A DNA stretch of 60,901 nucleotides from an uncultured Pelagibacteraceae bacterium (GCA_902627745.1 CACOKG010000003.1:1-60901), one strand, 5' to 3'; counted from the stretch's first letter, positions 1 through 10,054 are shown. Notes: generated from the letters alone by a model not told the origin. A program made the numbers and translations.

Positions 1-2
1 AA

Positions 3-233
3 GATTTAAACTTTAAGAACATTGGGAATACTAATAAGAGTAAAGATTATAAAGATGAATTGAAAAAAGTTTTTAATAGCACTGTAAAAGCAATTAAAGA
101 TAGAGTGTTGATTAATGACTTTTTAAATAAACTTGAAAATTTTGATACTGGCGTCATTGAAGACAAGGTAAAAGAGAAACTGAATAAAAATAAAGATAAA
201 CTTAAAAATAAACTTAAAAGTCTTATCAATTAA
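3..233 (+). CDS. C-terminal fragment of a Lys/Asn-rich protein truncated by the window edge
   Basis: Open frame from position 3 to TAA 231-233 (DLNFKNIGNTNKSKDYKDELKKVFNSTVKAIKDRVLINDFLNKLENF...LKSLIN*); overlaps the next ATG as TAATG. Not in the ORF track because it has no start. Family not identified. Confidence 0.6.
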   Translation, partial: DLNFKNIGNTNKSKDYKDELKKVFNSTVKAIKDRVLINDFLNKLENFDTGVIEDKVKEKLNKNKDKLKNKLKSLIN

Positions 234-466
234 TGAAAGTTTTTTTGTTTATTAATATTATTATTACAGCATTTAATATTTTTATTTTATCTTATGCTTA
301 CTCACTTAAATTCTTTCCACTTAAATGGAGAAAAAAGATTAATCAAGATACTCTTGTAGGTTTAGCGATTATATTTGTGACGATGTTAAATATGTTTGCA
401 TGGATAATATATTTTTATTATGAAATATTCGATCCGTTTAAAGATTTAAAAAAACTTTTTGCCTAA
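233..466 (+). CDS. small membrane protein, two predicted TM segments
   Basis: 77-aa ORF coupled to the upstream partial ORF by TAATG; hydrophobic N- and C-terminal stretches. Confidence 0.6.
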   Translation: MKVFLFINIIITAFNIFILSYAYSLKFFPLKWRKKINQDTLVGLAIIFVTMLNMFAWIIYFYYEIFDPFKDLKKLFA

Positions 467-3400
467 AAACCAACGTCTCGCCAACCACCTCTATTAGATA
501 ACACTTCACCTGCAATAGCTAAGATGGAATATAAAGTTTGTTCTGTTTCGGATGGTCCTGCAACGTTTGCAAAAAGTTTATTATCAAAAATAACTAGCTC
601 AGACAAAACTCCTTCTCTGACAAATACACATGCGCTTCCATTTGCTCGACTTCCTTTAATTAATTCATGTGAATTATTAGTTCCGCATTCATCATCAGAT
701 GCACAAATATATGCATTTCCTATATTACATCTATTAGCACCTGCCGGTGGTTCATAAACAGGAAAATATACTTGTCCTTGAAACAATGTTGGTGGTGCTG
801 AGGTTTTTCTAAATGAATTTATAGTATTTAGATCACTAGTTGGCAAACCATCCACAGTATCCAAATGAATAACCCAAGCATCTTCTGATGTAGGACAATC
901 GTCACCGGAGACATCACCAGTTACATCAGAACATACTGCTGCATCATCAATACTTCTTGCCGCATCTGCTCCTAAGTGAGCTGTTTCAATAAATGTGGGA
1001 TCCGTCTCTCTCGGAATTTGTACACCATTTAAATGTCTAAAGAATGGATAATCTCTATCTCTTATGCCATATAAAATATTATCCATAAATCGTCCTCTTG
1101 CTCCCAATTGATTAAAGTTTCCTGTCCCCCCAAAGAGATAGAAGTCTTTGGTATCTACTCCCACTCCAGCATCCATGCCAAAGAATGATACTCTTCCATT
1201 TAATCCTGAAGCATTAAGTTTAAAAAGTGTAGTCTGGTCAAATAATTGTGCTCCATTTTTTGTAGAGTCTGTTAAATTTATTTTTGTAATTTTACCTTCT
1301 CGATCGTTGACATATACCATCGCTCCTCGCCATGGTATACCAAAAGCTGTATCTGGTGTGATAACGATTGGCGTTGTTGGAACTGAATTGTCTATGTCAC
1401 TTCCAGTGGGTGTATCAATGATATCATTACCAATTGCAATACCATTTGGTGCAGTGTCTATTATTGTAATTGGTCCATTATTTTGAGCAGCTCCATAAAT
1501 TCTTCCTGGATCTTCCATATTATTTAATTCAACTAAGTATACAGCAGAACCTGTACACAAGTTGTTCGCAGCAAGGCCACCTCCCATAATCGCAACATAC
1601 TTATCAAAATTTCTATCATCTATCTGGTTTGGATTGTCTGATGGTAGTCTAACTATTCTTGGCGTAGACCAAGTTTCTCCCATTTTACTATAGTCAAATT
1701 CAGGTGGAATTCCTGTTGCTGCTGAGCAAGTAGATTGTATAAAAAAGTTATCTGTTTGTCTTGTTTCATTGACGCTTCCACCTGGATTATATGTTAAGGC
1801 TTCCTCAAAAGTAATACGTAATGAACCATTAACCATTCTAGCTTCAGTAAATGGCACTGGTGCAAGTTCTCCACCACCTATCGATGCTGAGACATTAATC
1901 ATCTCTGGTGGAACTACATCATTATCTGGTACATCAAATTGAATAGTATCGAATGTATAAGTTGTTCCTCGATAACATGTATTGGTCCCATTAGCAGCAA
2001 AACCACCAGTGACGTCATCGTTGCTTTGACAAACTGCAACTGTGTCTTGTATATCTGTGGCATCATTATCTGGCCAGCCATCCTGATTTAAAGCATCATC
2101 TAAATTTTGATTTGCTGTTAGTGCTTCTCTTGAATCTGATATATTAACAGTATTAGCAGTATATTGTCTTTCTGTTATAAATCCGTTTTCATCAGCGATG
2201 TAAACAACTTGATTAATATAATCATTATATACTGAGAACATATGTAATGGACCCACACCAGGCTCGATGATTGGGTTTGTCACATCTAAAACCGAGAAAC
2301 CCGCTCCTCCTCTACCGTAAGGAACCACTAGTATAGTATGCCAAGATGGGTCATCCTCTGGCTCACCATTAGGCAGCAATCCTCTCATAAAAACATCATG
2401 CACGATAGGTGAACCATCAACGCCAAATATTGCATTTGATCCTCCAGTACCATTATTGCCAACATTATCAAGCTGTTGATTAATTTTTATAGGTAATCTT
2501 CCTGCTATAAATGGTGGAATAAATCCCCACTCTTCGTCTCCAGTTTCTGCATTGATTGCATGTAACATTCCACTATTAGATCCAGCATAAAGAACATTTC
2601 TTCTTTGAGATTTTATAGCTCTAAAGTTTTGATAATTATTAATAGTTCTATAATAAGCTTCTTGATTAATGTCTGTGAACTGAGTGTTTCCGTCTGGAGC
2701 CCCAATTTCAATCAATTGTGAATGATAAATATCTCCCTGGACGTGGTCACGTGTCTCAGTAATATCACAATCACCATTATAATCGAAATAATCAGCACCT
2801 CTCATAAAACTAATTAAACCACTTAACTCATCAGCGGTACCTGCTGCACCAAGATTTGGACAGCGCTGACCAGCTGTACCGTCATAAAGGTCTACTAGAT
2901 TAAAGTCTAGTTGATTGAATAATGCAGAAATCTCATTTCGAGTTTCATCCGTGTCGGTGAAATTATTCCAATTGCCAATGTATGAAAACGCTGGCATTGC
3001 AGTCCAAATGTTTCTATCATCTCGAGCAGCTTGAAGTCTAACTCGTTCAGCAGAACTCCAATTTCCTGGATGATTTTCCTCATGTTCCACAGTGCCATCC
3101 GCATTTAATTGTTTTCTCAAGATTGTTCCCTGCCATTCACCAAATTGTTCATAAGCAAATTGTGCTTGATACAATGAACCTCCCTCTTGAATTGTTGCGG
3201 TTATCGATGGTGCAGTAAAAGCCAGTCTTTCAGCTATTATTTGTCTTATAATGGATTGCAATTGGGTTCTTAAATCTTGAGGAGTATCTGCTACAATTGT
3301 ATCCATGCACTCTTGATCTCCAGCAGTATCACATGAACCTATTCTTGCTAAAGCATCAAATGATCTCATGCCTCTGTTACTGATACCACCACCATAAGCA

Positions 3401-5178
3401 ACCATTAAAGTTTTTACTCCAAATTCCTGTCTTAATCTTGTCAATCGCTCTGCGGTTCGACCTGCCTGACCATTAACACCTGTACCTGTCTGTTCACCGT
3501 CTCCAATAACTATAACGTAGTTTAATTGACAATCTGAGTTTGGATCAATCGGAGAGGACACGGGTCCTTCAAAATATTCTAAAGCTATTTGAGAAAAAGC
3601 CTCTGAGTCTGTTCCCCATTCAACTCCTAGAGTGTCAAGTACTGCCATAGCATTTGCAGCTCCATTAGGACCTATTCCAACATTCAAACATGAATTTCTA
3701 GTACATTCCACACTACGCCCCTCGCCTGGTGAATTACCCGTCCAGCCACCATAGTAGTTACATCTTGTACCATTACTATGACACCATGCACCACCAAGGG
3801 GTCTAACTCTTCTACCTCTTTCACCCTGACCTGCATTCCAGTGACCGAAACCAAAATTGGCTCCAGAGGTTAAAGTACCATCACTGAAAACAGCCCTTAG
3901 AGCAGATCTTGCTCCAGACCATCTAGTAACTTTTCCTCCGCCAAGCGAGTTTTGCCACATATTATCTCTATTAGCCGTATTAAAAGATGCTTCCGATAAT
4001 TCAGTGACAAAAGATCTAGATGAAAATAAAATTCGATCCCCAATAACTCTCAAACCACTAACACCCCTATCTATTCCAATACTATCCGCTGCGATACTAC
4101 CTGGATTTCCACTATTTATTAAAGAACTATTCTCTCCGGCGGCTGCTAACTCAGTACAATTTCTGTTATCTGCCGCCCATTCATATTTATAAATTCTAGG
4201 TTCATTCCAATCACCAGCATAAAAAATATCATCATCTGTATTAGAAAGTCCAATAAGTACAATTCTGGACATCGGATTACAATGTCTCAACGGGTTTTCA
4301 GTATTTACTGGAAGACCATTCACTTGATCAGGTAATGTATAACCATACATATCAGTATTACTTGCTAAATACATAATATTTGCACCATCAGCTATTCTTA
4401 TTCGGGTGGCAGAAAATAATCGACCAAATGTATCAGTTCGATTTCTACCTCGACCATTCATATCGGCGCAAGTTCCTGCTCCAAGATTACATGTGGATAA
4501 GAAAGCTCCTCTTCTTGTTCTATTAGTTACACCATACCAATAAATTGCTGGCACTCCATCTCTCATCGCGATATCGAAGCCTCTGATCGAGTCTCCCCTT
4601 CCCGCTGTTATGGCTAATCGACATCGCATATCACTATCAAGTGCAAAAATATAAGGTTCTCGGTTATCATTATGTATTCCAACAAATAATAAATCTTCAT
4701 TACTAATTGTTGTTCCACCCACAGTTACCCCTGCTTGGAATTCTACTTCATGAAATTTATGGTCTTGTCCAATATTAAAGTTTCTTGTTAGTCCTGTATC
4801 AGTCCCAATTCTAAAATCACACACATTATCAGTGCCAGGACCCATTGTCCATCTACGAGTTGCTAGAGCTACTCCGTTTTGATTACGATAATCAATAGCT
4901 AATTGTTGACCGTTAGCATCAAACTTATAAATTCCACCCTCTCTTCTATGAGCCGCACTTAAAATTTTATTTCCATCACCATCAATTGTCATAGATGATA
5001 TAAGTGGAATTCCAGCGCCGATTTGACGATTCATACTAGCTGAGCTGTCTAATAAAAATAATATATTTGCAGGAACATCCCCTGATCCAGATCCAGGTGG
5101 CAGTGGTTTAGAAAAACCTACTTGATTAAAACTAAAAAAAATAAATAAAATTAAAAAAGTTTTAATAGTTTTGATCAT
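463..5178 (-). CDS. pilY1: type IV pilus tip-associated adhesin PilY1-like protein (signal peptide, vWA with MIDAS DSSAS, PilC/PilY beta-propeller domain)
   Basis: NILFLLDSSASM; NYVIVIGDGEQT; GDIYHSQLIEIG...RNVLYAGSNSGMLHAINAETGDEEWGFIPPF; next to pseudopilin genes. Confidence 0.9.
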   Translation of the reverse strand: MIKTIKTFLILFIFFSFNQVGFSKPLPPGSGSGDVPANILFLLDSSASMNRQIGAGIPLISSMTIDGDGNKILSAAHRREGGIYKFDANGQQLAIDYRNQNGVALATRRWTMGPGTDNVCDFRIGTDTGLTRNFNIGQDHKFHEVEFQAGVTVGGTTISNEDLLFVGIHNDNREPYIFALDSDMRCRLAITAGRGDSIRGFDIAMRDGVPAIYWYGVTNRTRRGAFLSTCNLGAGTCADMNGRGRNRTDTFGRLFSATRIRIADGANIMYLASNTDMYGYTLPDQVNGLPVNTENPLRHCNPMSRIVLIGLSNTDDDIFYAGDWNEPRIYKYEWAADNRNCTELAAAGENSSLINSGNPGSIAADSIGIDRGVSGLRVIGDRILFSSRSFVTELSEASFNTANRDNMWQNSLGGGKVTRWSGARSALRAVFSDGTLTSGANFGFGHWNAGQGERGRRVRPLGGAWCHSNGTRCNYYGGWTGNSPGEGRSVECTRNSCLNVGIGPNGAANAMAVLDTLGVEWGTDSEAFSQIALEYFEGPVSSPIDPNSDCQLNYVIVIGDGEQTGTGVNGQAGRTAERLTRLRQEFGVKTLMVAYGGGISNRGMRSFDALARIGSCDTAGDQECMDTIVADTPQDLRTQLQSIIRQIIAERLAFTAPSITATIQEGGSLYQAQFAYEQFGEWQGTILRKQLNADGTVEHEENHPGNWSSAERVRLQAARDDRNIWTAMPAFSYIGNWNNFTDTDETRNEISALFNQLDFNLVDLYDGTAGQRCPNLGAAGTADELSGLISFMRGADYFDYNGDCDITETRDHVQGDIYHSQLIEIGAPDGNTQFTDINQEAYYRTINNYQNFRAIKSQRRNVLYAGSNSGMLHAINAETGDEEWGFIPPFIAGRLPIKINQQLDNVGNNGTGGSNAIFGVDGSPIVHDVFMRGLLPNGEPEDDPSWHTILVVPYGRGGAGFSVLDVTNPIIEPGVGPLHMFSVYNDYINQVVYIADENGFITERQYTANTVNISDSREALTANQNLDDALNQDGWPDNDATDIQDTVAVCQSNDDVTGGFAANGTNTCYRGTTYTFDTIQFDVPDNDVVPPEMINVSASIGGGELAPVPFTEARMVNGSLRITFEEALTYNPGGSVNETRQTDNFFIQSTCSAATGIPPEFDYSKMGETWSTPRIVRLPSDNPNQIDDRNFDKYVAIMGGGLAANNLCTGSAVYLVELNNMEDPGRIYGAAQNNGPITIIDTAPNGIAIGNDIIDTPTGSDIDNSVPTTPIVITPDTAFGIPWRGAMVYVNDREGKITKINLTDSTKNGAQLFDQTTLFKLNASGLNGRVSFFGMDAGVGVDTKDFYLFGGTGNFNQLGARGRFMDNILYGIRDRDYPFFRHLNGVQIPRETDPTFIETAHLGADAARSIDDAAVCSDVTGDVSGDDCPTSEDAWVIHLDTVDGLPTSDLNTINSFRKTSAPPTLFQGQVYFPVYEPPAGANRCNIGNAYICASDDECGTNNSHELIKGSRANGSACVFVREGVLSELVIFDNKLFANVAGPSETEQTLYSILAIAGEVLSNRGGWRDVGF

Positions 5179-5696
5179 TGGTTCATCTCTACAACATCAC
5201 TCATAATCAAAGAATCTCCGTAAGCAGGTGTCGTAATTTCTATACTTTCGTATATTCCATCCAATCCCATGACTTTACCATATAAGATAGAATTCCCACC
5301 TGTGCTTAAATCAACAACCCCTACCCAATTTTCTTTTTTTGCTTGCTCATCCTTTAAACCAAAATTAATTTCAGAAAATTTTAATAATTGATTAATATTT
5401 TTATTCACATCAATTCCCTCAATTTGAATGCCAATTAATTTTTTTTCTTTAACAAAAATGTTCATATATGAATTTTTCAATAAGTCATCATCACAGAAGT
5501 TATAAGTATCATAATTATATTTTAAGGTGTCACTACCCCATTCATCGCTACTAGTATCAGGTAGATAATCATATTGATCTTCAATTGCAGAAATTAATGT
5601 CCCCATTGGAACTTTGATAAAATCACAAGCATAAGCAGAAATATTTAAGCTAAAAAAAATAATCATGAATAATTTTATCTTAGAAAAAATTTTCAT
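5175..5696 (-). CDS. uncharacterised secreted protein in pilus locus
   Basis: 173 aa, N-terminal signal peptide (MKIFSKIKLFMIIFFSLNISAYA); stop overlaps the pilY1 start (ATGA). Confidence 0.75.
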   Translation of the reverse strand: MKIFSKIKLFMIIFFSLNISAYACDFIKVPMGTLISAIEDQYDYLPDTSSDEWGSDTLKYNYDTYNFCDDDLLKNSYMNIFVKEKKLIGIQIEGIDVNKNINQLLKFSEINFGLKDEQAKKENWVGVVDLSTGGNSILYGKVMGLDGIYESIEITTPAYGDSLIMSDVVEMNQ

Positions 5697-5763
5697 GAAT
5701 TAATATTATTCATTCAACAAAAATAATAAATGGTAAATTTTGTCTAATATAACCATTTTGGGC

Positions 5764-6552
5764 TCAACTAGATAAAATTACTACTGACTCTAGGGGTATT
5801 AATATTTCAGGGTTATCAATATCATCCAAATCAGTTCCTCTTGGCATTAAATATCCACAACCATATATTTTAAAAACTGTACCCTGTCTTTGAACATTTG
5901 TTGAGGTCTTTTTTAAACTGGTCCCAGCTCCTTTAAAATTTGAACTGCCAGAATTAATTACAAAAAATTCCCATCTATATCTTTGCATATGTTCTATCTC
6001 TCTCACACTTGCACTTTCAGACTCTAAGATAGGCCTTATCAATTCACCAAAATTCCAATTTTGAGCCCAGCTATGAAATGCAAGCATTACATCACCGTCA
6101 TCATTTCGAATAAGATTTCTAAAACTATTTAAACAAGGTGTATTTGCTCCAGTGTTTATATTTACTGGTGTACCTCTTCCCAGAGGCCAAGGAGCACTAG
6201 CATCAGTGTGTCTTGCAAATCCACCATTCAAAGTTGCTTGTTGTTGTAGTGAATTTAGATAATTAGCATGCGCTTCCATTTCTTCAGTCGAAGCGCCATC
6301 ACCAGGTGGTACTATTCTCATTGTTGATTGTGGATCGACCCATGGGCCAATCATTTCATTAATTATATACTTCTCAGCCTCAACCAAAGCATGCTCGGCA
6401 ACATAAAAAGTTTGCTGGTATTCGTCACTTGTATTATTACTTTGATGATCTCCAGAGGAAATAACTATCAAACTACCACCCATCAAAGACATCACTAGCA
6501 AAAGTACAAGTGATAAAATTAAAGTAAAACCTTTTTGATTTTTTTTATTCAT
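5764..6552 (-). CDS. pilX: PilX-like minor pseudopilin
   Basis: N-term NQKGFTLILSLVLLLVMSLMGGSLIVISSGDHQSNNTSDEYQQTFYVAEHALVEAE, typical of PilX. Confidence 0.8.
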   Translation of the reverse strand: MNKKNQKGFTLILSLVLLLVMSLMGGSLIVISSGDHQSNNTSDEYQQTFYVAEHALVEAEKYIINEMIGPWVDPQSTMRIVPPGDGASTEEMEAHANYLNSLQQQATLNGGFARHTDASAPWPLGRGTPVNINTGANTPCLNSFRNLIRNDDGDVMLAFHSWAQNWNFGELIRPILESESASVREIEHMQRYRWEFFVINSGSSNFKGAGTSLKKTSTNVQRQGTVFKIYGCGYLMPRGTDLDDIDNPEILIPLESVVILSS

Positions 6553-7490
6553 TAAAAAAGCCCATCATCCAATATATTTCTTGTATAGACTGATATTACA
6601 ACATTGTCTCTTAAATATCTGTCAGAATATTTTTTAATCGTTCTTGCAAATCCACTTAATGGTCTCTCCTTGCCTTGTCTTGCATCAAATCTATAAAATT
6701 CATTCTCAGATCTAAAGGCTATTTTTATATCAACAGATCTTATCTTGTATAAATTGTTTCTACCTGCAGGACTCGTAGGGCTTGGCAATGGTGTAAGTCT
6801 TCTCCCCTCTCTATCAAGGGCAATAAATTCCATATCTTCAACATAATCTCTTACTAGTTGATCATGATAACACTCAGAACAATCTGCAATCCACCGTCCA
6901 GTAGCTGGCCAATCTCCTGTGTCACTATCTCGTCTTTGCTCCCAGCTAATCTTTGATTTATAAATTGCATATCTAGGATCCTGCCCAACTGTACCAACTG
7001 GCTTTGCGTAATAAGTTACTTTATATCTATTGTAAGGCTGGCGTTTATCAATTTGGTCAAAGTCATCAAAGACAATGTGTATTTTATCACAACATAAATC
7101 TGTTACATCATGTTTAGGTGTAGTATTTGGTGTTGTATCGCCAAGACTACTATGACCTAATGAGTTAGGGATAATTACAATAGGATCATGACTTTCTTTA
7201 ATTGTTGTTGCACCACCTACAAATTTTAAATAACTTTGCTCAGGGTATCCCAATGAATTTTTGCCAAGATAATATTTAAACCCAGACATTCTTACATCTC
7301 GAATAAGTAATTCTATTAAATCTCTTGATGATCTGCTTATCTGAGCTTTATTGGTAACTTGGCTGTAAGTAGTATTAACAATTGAATAAGTTGTATACAT
7401 TGCCGCCATCATTAAGGATGAAACAACAATCCCAATCAAAATTTCAATTAAAGTTAAACCAGATATATGTTTTAAATATTTTTTTTTCAT
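6552..7490 (-). CDS. pilW: PilW-like minor pseudopilin
   Basis: ISGLTLIEILIGIVVSSLMMAAMY prepilin leader; order pilV-pilW-pilX-pilY1. Confidence 0.8.
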   Translation of the reverse strand: MKKKYLKHISGLTLIEILIGIVVSSLMMAAMYTTYSIVNTTYSQVTNKAQISRSSRDLIELLIRDVRMSGFKYYLGKNSLGYPEQSYLKFVGGATTIKESHDPIVIIPNSLGHSSLGDTTPNTTPKHDVTDLCCDKIHIVFDDFDQIDKRQPYNRYKVTYYAKPVGTVGQDPRYAIYKSKISWEQRRDSDTGDWPATGRWIADCSECYHDQLVRDYVEDMEFIALDREGRRLTPLPSPTSPAGRNNLYKIRSVDIKIAFRSENEFYRFDARQGKERPLSGFARTIKKYSDRYLRDNVVISVYTRNILDDGLF

Positions 7491-7510
7491 TTAAATTATA
7501 AAATTATCAT

Positions 7511-8185
7511 CTAATTTTTCATTTTGTAATCTGCTTGGAAGTATAAAAATTTTCTTTTTTTCCCATCGTTGAGTTTCATTTCTACCCTGCCAATAAAAAT
7601 TGGTTCATCAAATACAAGATCTGATTGATTTGCGCAACCAGGCCATCTACATACTGAGAAAACTTCTAATTTTTTTGTCTCATTGTTACTTCTACATTTT
7701 AAAAATCTATTTTCATTAAATATCAAATCCCATTTTTGTTTTTTATTCCTAGGGGCATCAATATTTTGGGTATCATAAATATTTTCTTGACCTGTATTAT
7801 TTGCTGCGTCAGCAGTGTTTGACGTATTTGTGCTGCCTCCACAATTTAATTGTGCGTTCCAACCATTAGTATTTAAGTGCTCTGAAAATTTTTCAACATC
7901 ACTTGCATCAGCTCCACTAGCTAATGATACAGAGCCATCTTGATTATATTGAATATCCTCACTATCTGAATTAATTCCAAATAAGGTATTTTTACTTCCT
8001 ATAACATCTTCAGCAATCATCCCAGTTAAATAATTCGCTTTAGTTCGTTCACCTGAGTTCGTAATTGATTGAGCTGAGAAGTTTGTCATTTGCAATATGG
8101 CTATGAAACCAATTCCAACAATAGCAGTGGATACCAAAGCCTCTAAAATTGATAAACCAGAATTATTAGATTTTTTTTTCTTCAT
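7511..8185 (-). CDS. pilV: PilV-like minor pseudopilin
   Basis: NNSGLSILEALVSTAIVGIGFIAILQM; start moved from 8218 to Met at 8185, giving MKKKKSNNSG and removing the overlap with the upstream gene. Confidence 0.8.
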   Translation of the reverse strand: MKKKKSNNSGLSILEALVSTAIVGIGFIAILQMTNFSAQSITNSGERTKANYLTGMIAEDVIGSKNTLFGINSDSEDIQYNQDGSVSLASGADASDVEKFSEHLNTNGWNAQLNCGGSTNTSNTADAANNTGQENIYDTQNIDAPRNKKQKWDLIFNENRFLKCRSNNETKKLEVFSVCRWPGCANQSDLVFDEPIFIGRVEMKLNDGKKRKFLYFQADYKMKN

Positions 8186-8187
8186 AT

Positions 8188-8994
8188 TTATTGAGCGACC
8201 CAGTCCCCACCGGCCCACTCTTTTTCGCCACTCTGGGGATTAATTGAATACCTGTTTTTAAATTTTTCATATGTAATATTACCAAATCTTGACCATTCAA
8301 TTGCATATAAATATCCGTGCTCTGTATTTGGAGTGCCCGCTCCATCCAAATCACACTTTATGCTTGTGTTATACTTATTAGATCTATCACAAATAAATAA
8401 ATAATTATCAACAACTACATCCCCGCCAGTACCAGAAGCAAGTTCGCCATTTCCACTGAACCATCGGTCATTTTTACCAAAACAAATTGCCCCAGTTTTA
8501 TCTGTCCAATTTGTGGCTACATTTTTAAAAATTATTTGTCGTACTTCAATATTGTCAGAACCTTGTTCTGGGTCATCATCCCAATCAAGGAGGGATGGAT
8601 CATCCCCAACTTGACATATATTTGCATAATCAGGCATTCTAGAAGTTTCACCCGATTCTGGATCAGCTGTCCACCAGGCACTATTTCCATCGCTTAATAG
8701 GCTTGCTAGTGTTTGTGGTTTCATTCCTTTAGATGTAACAATTAGATTTCGATCTGCGCCATCGGCCTCTTCTGATATATGAACTTGAACAAAAGCGTAT
8801 TGCCCTCTTTGAGTTTGTGAATATATCCCTTGTATTAAACTTTTAATCTTTATTACTGCGTCTCGTGCTTCTCTATCTTTTTGCCATTTACTAAAGTTTG
8901 GATATCCAACTGCTGATATCACTCCTATGATTACAACAACAACAATTAGTTCAAGGATGTTAAAACCTTTAATTTTCTCGTCCTGCGCTCGCAT
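8188..8994 (-). CDS. FimT/GspH-like pseudopilin
   Basis: KIKGFNILELIVVVVIIGVISAVGYPNFSKW prepilin leader; first gene of the pseudopilin set. Confidence 0.75.
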   Translation of the reverse strand: MRAQDEKIKGFNILELIVVVVIIGVISAVGYPNFSKWQKDREARDAVIKIKSLIQGIYSQTQRGQYAFVQVHISEEADGADRNLIVTSKGMKPQTLASLLSDGNSAWWTADPESGETSRMPDYANICQVGDDPSLLDWDDDPEQGSDNIEVRQIIFKNVATNWTDKTGAICFGKNDRWFSGNGELASGTGGDVVVDNYLFICDRSNKYNTSIKCDLDGAGTPNTEHGYLYAIEWSRFGNITYEKFKNRYSINPQSGEKEWAGGDWVAQ

Positions 8995-9982
8995 CTATCT
9001 TACCTGCTTTTACCAAATCTTCTAAAGATTTAGTCATTGTGATCATACCGTCTTTAACAGCAGTTTGCATGATGCTTGGGATCTGATGAATTTTTGACTC
9101 TCTTATTAAGTTTTGAATGGGAGGTGTACACTTCATCACTTCGAAAGCACCACAACGGCCTTGACCATCTTTTGTTTTAAGAAGTCTTTGAGTTACTACC
9201 ATTTTTAAAGATGTAGAAATCTGTGCTCTTATTTGAGCTTGTTGTTCTGGTGGGAATACATCAATAATCCTATTGATGGTACTAGGTGCACCACTGGTGT
9301 GCAATGTTCCAAATACTAAATGACCAGTTTCAGCAGCAGTTAGTGCAAGAGAAACAGTTTCTAAATCTCGCATCTCTCCAACTAAAATTACATCTGGATC
9401 TTCTCGAAGAGCAGCTTTTAAAGCTGTTGCAAAAGTCTGCGTTTGTTTACCGACTTCTCTATGAGAAACAATACTCTTTAAATCTTTGTGAATAAACTCA
9501 ACCGGGTCCTCAACAGTAATAATATTTGAAGTTCTTGTCTTATTGATTTCATTTACAATTGCAGCAAGTGTTGTTGATTTACCTGAACCAGTTGGACCTG
9601 TTACTAATACAAGTCCTTTGTGCATATCTATAATATCATAAAGTACTGGAGGTAAATCAAATTGATCCATTGTTGGGATTACACTTTCCACTCTTCTTAA
9701 CACTGCAGCTGGACCTTGAATTGTTTTATAAAAGTTTGCTCTAAATCTAAGTCCGCTTAATGTTACCGATGAGTCTAGTTCATGAGTATCCTGAAATCTT
9801 TTCATTTCAATTTCATTACAATTGGTAGATAATAAATCTTGTAGGTCTTGAGCTTTTACTAACACATCAGGTATTTTGTGAATTTCACCTGTTTGTCGAT
9901 AAGCTAAAGGCCAGCCAGTTCTGATATGAAAGTCGGAAATTTTTTTGTTATTTTTTGCTAATTCTTCTAATTTTTCAAACAT
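8969..9982 (-). CDS. pilT: type IV pilus retraction ATPase PilT
   Basis: Walker A GPTGSGKST, EDPVEF, LREDPDVILVGEMRD, GTLHTSGAPSTINRIID, C-terminal IQNLIRESKIHQIPSIMQ. Confidence 0.92.
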   Translation of the reverse strand: MFEKLEELAKNNKKISDFHIRTGWPLAYRQTGEIHKIPDVLVKAQDLQDLLSTNCNEIEMKRFQDTHELDSSVTLSGLRFRANFYKTIQGPAAVLRRVESVIPTMDQFDLPPVLYDIIDMHKGLVLVTGPTGSGKSTTLAAIVNEINKTRTSNIITVEDPVEFIHKDLKSIVSHREVGKQTQTFATALKAALREDPDVILVGEMRDLETVSLALTAAETGHLVFGTLHTSGAPSTINRIIDVFPPEQQAQIRAQISTSLKMVVTQRLLKTKDGQGRCGAFEVMKCTPPIQNLIRESKIHQIPSIMQTAVKDGMITMTKSLEDLVKAGKIDASAGREN

Positions 9983-10054
9983 ACTAAATTTTATATATAA
10001 TTTTTAGAAAAAACAATATTTAGTTACCTAAGAGCGACCAAAATAGGTAATTAT

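Noticed and set aside
47-229. 60-aa minus-strand ORF of the track
   Set aside because: Antisense to a better plus-strand partial frame; low-complexity hydrophobic translation typical of antisense AT-rich DNA.
524-4192. Plus-strand ORFs antisense to pilY1 (524-757, 1148-1486, 3857-4192)
   Set aside because: Fully inside a well-supported large gene, no domain or start-site support.
5728-5758. Inverted repeat AAATGGT...ACCATTT between pilX and the secreted ORF
   Set aside because: 7-bp AT-rich stem with a 17-nt loop and no T-tract; expected by chance.
8166-8354. 62-aa minus-strand ORF overlapping the FimT-like and pilV genes
   Set aside because: Out-of-frame overlap with two supported pseudopilin genes.
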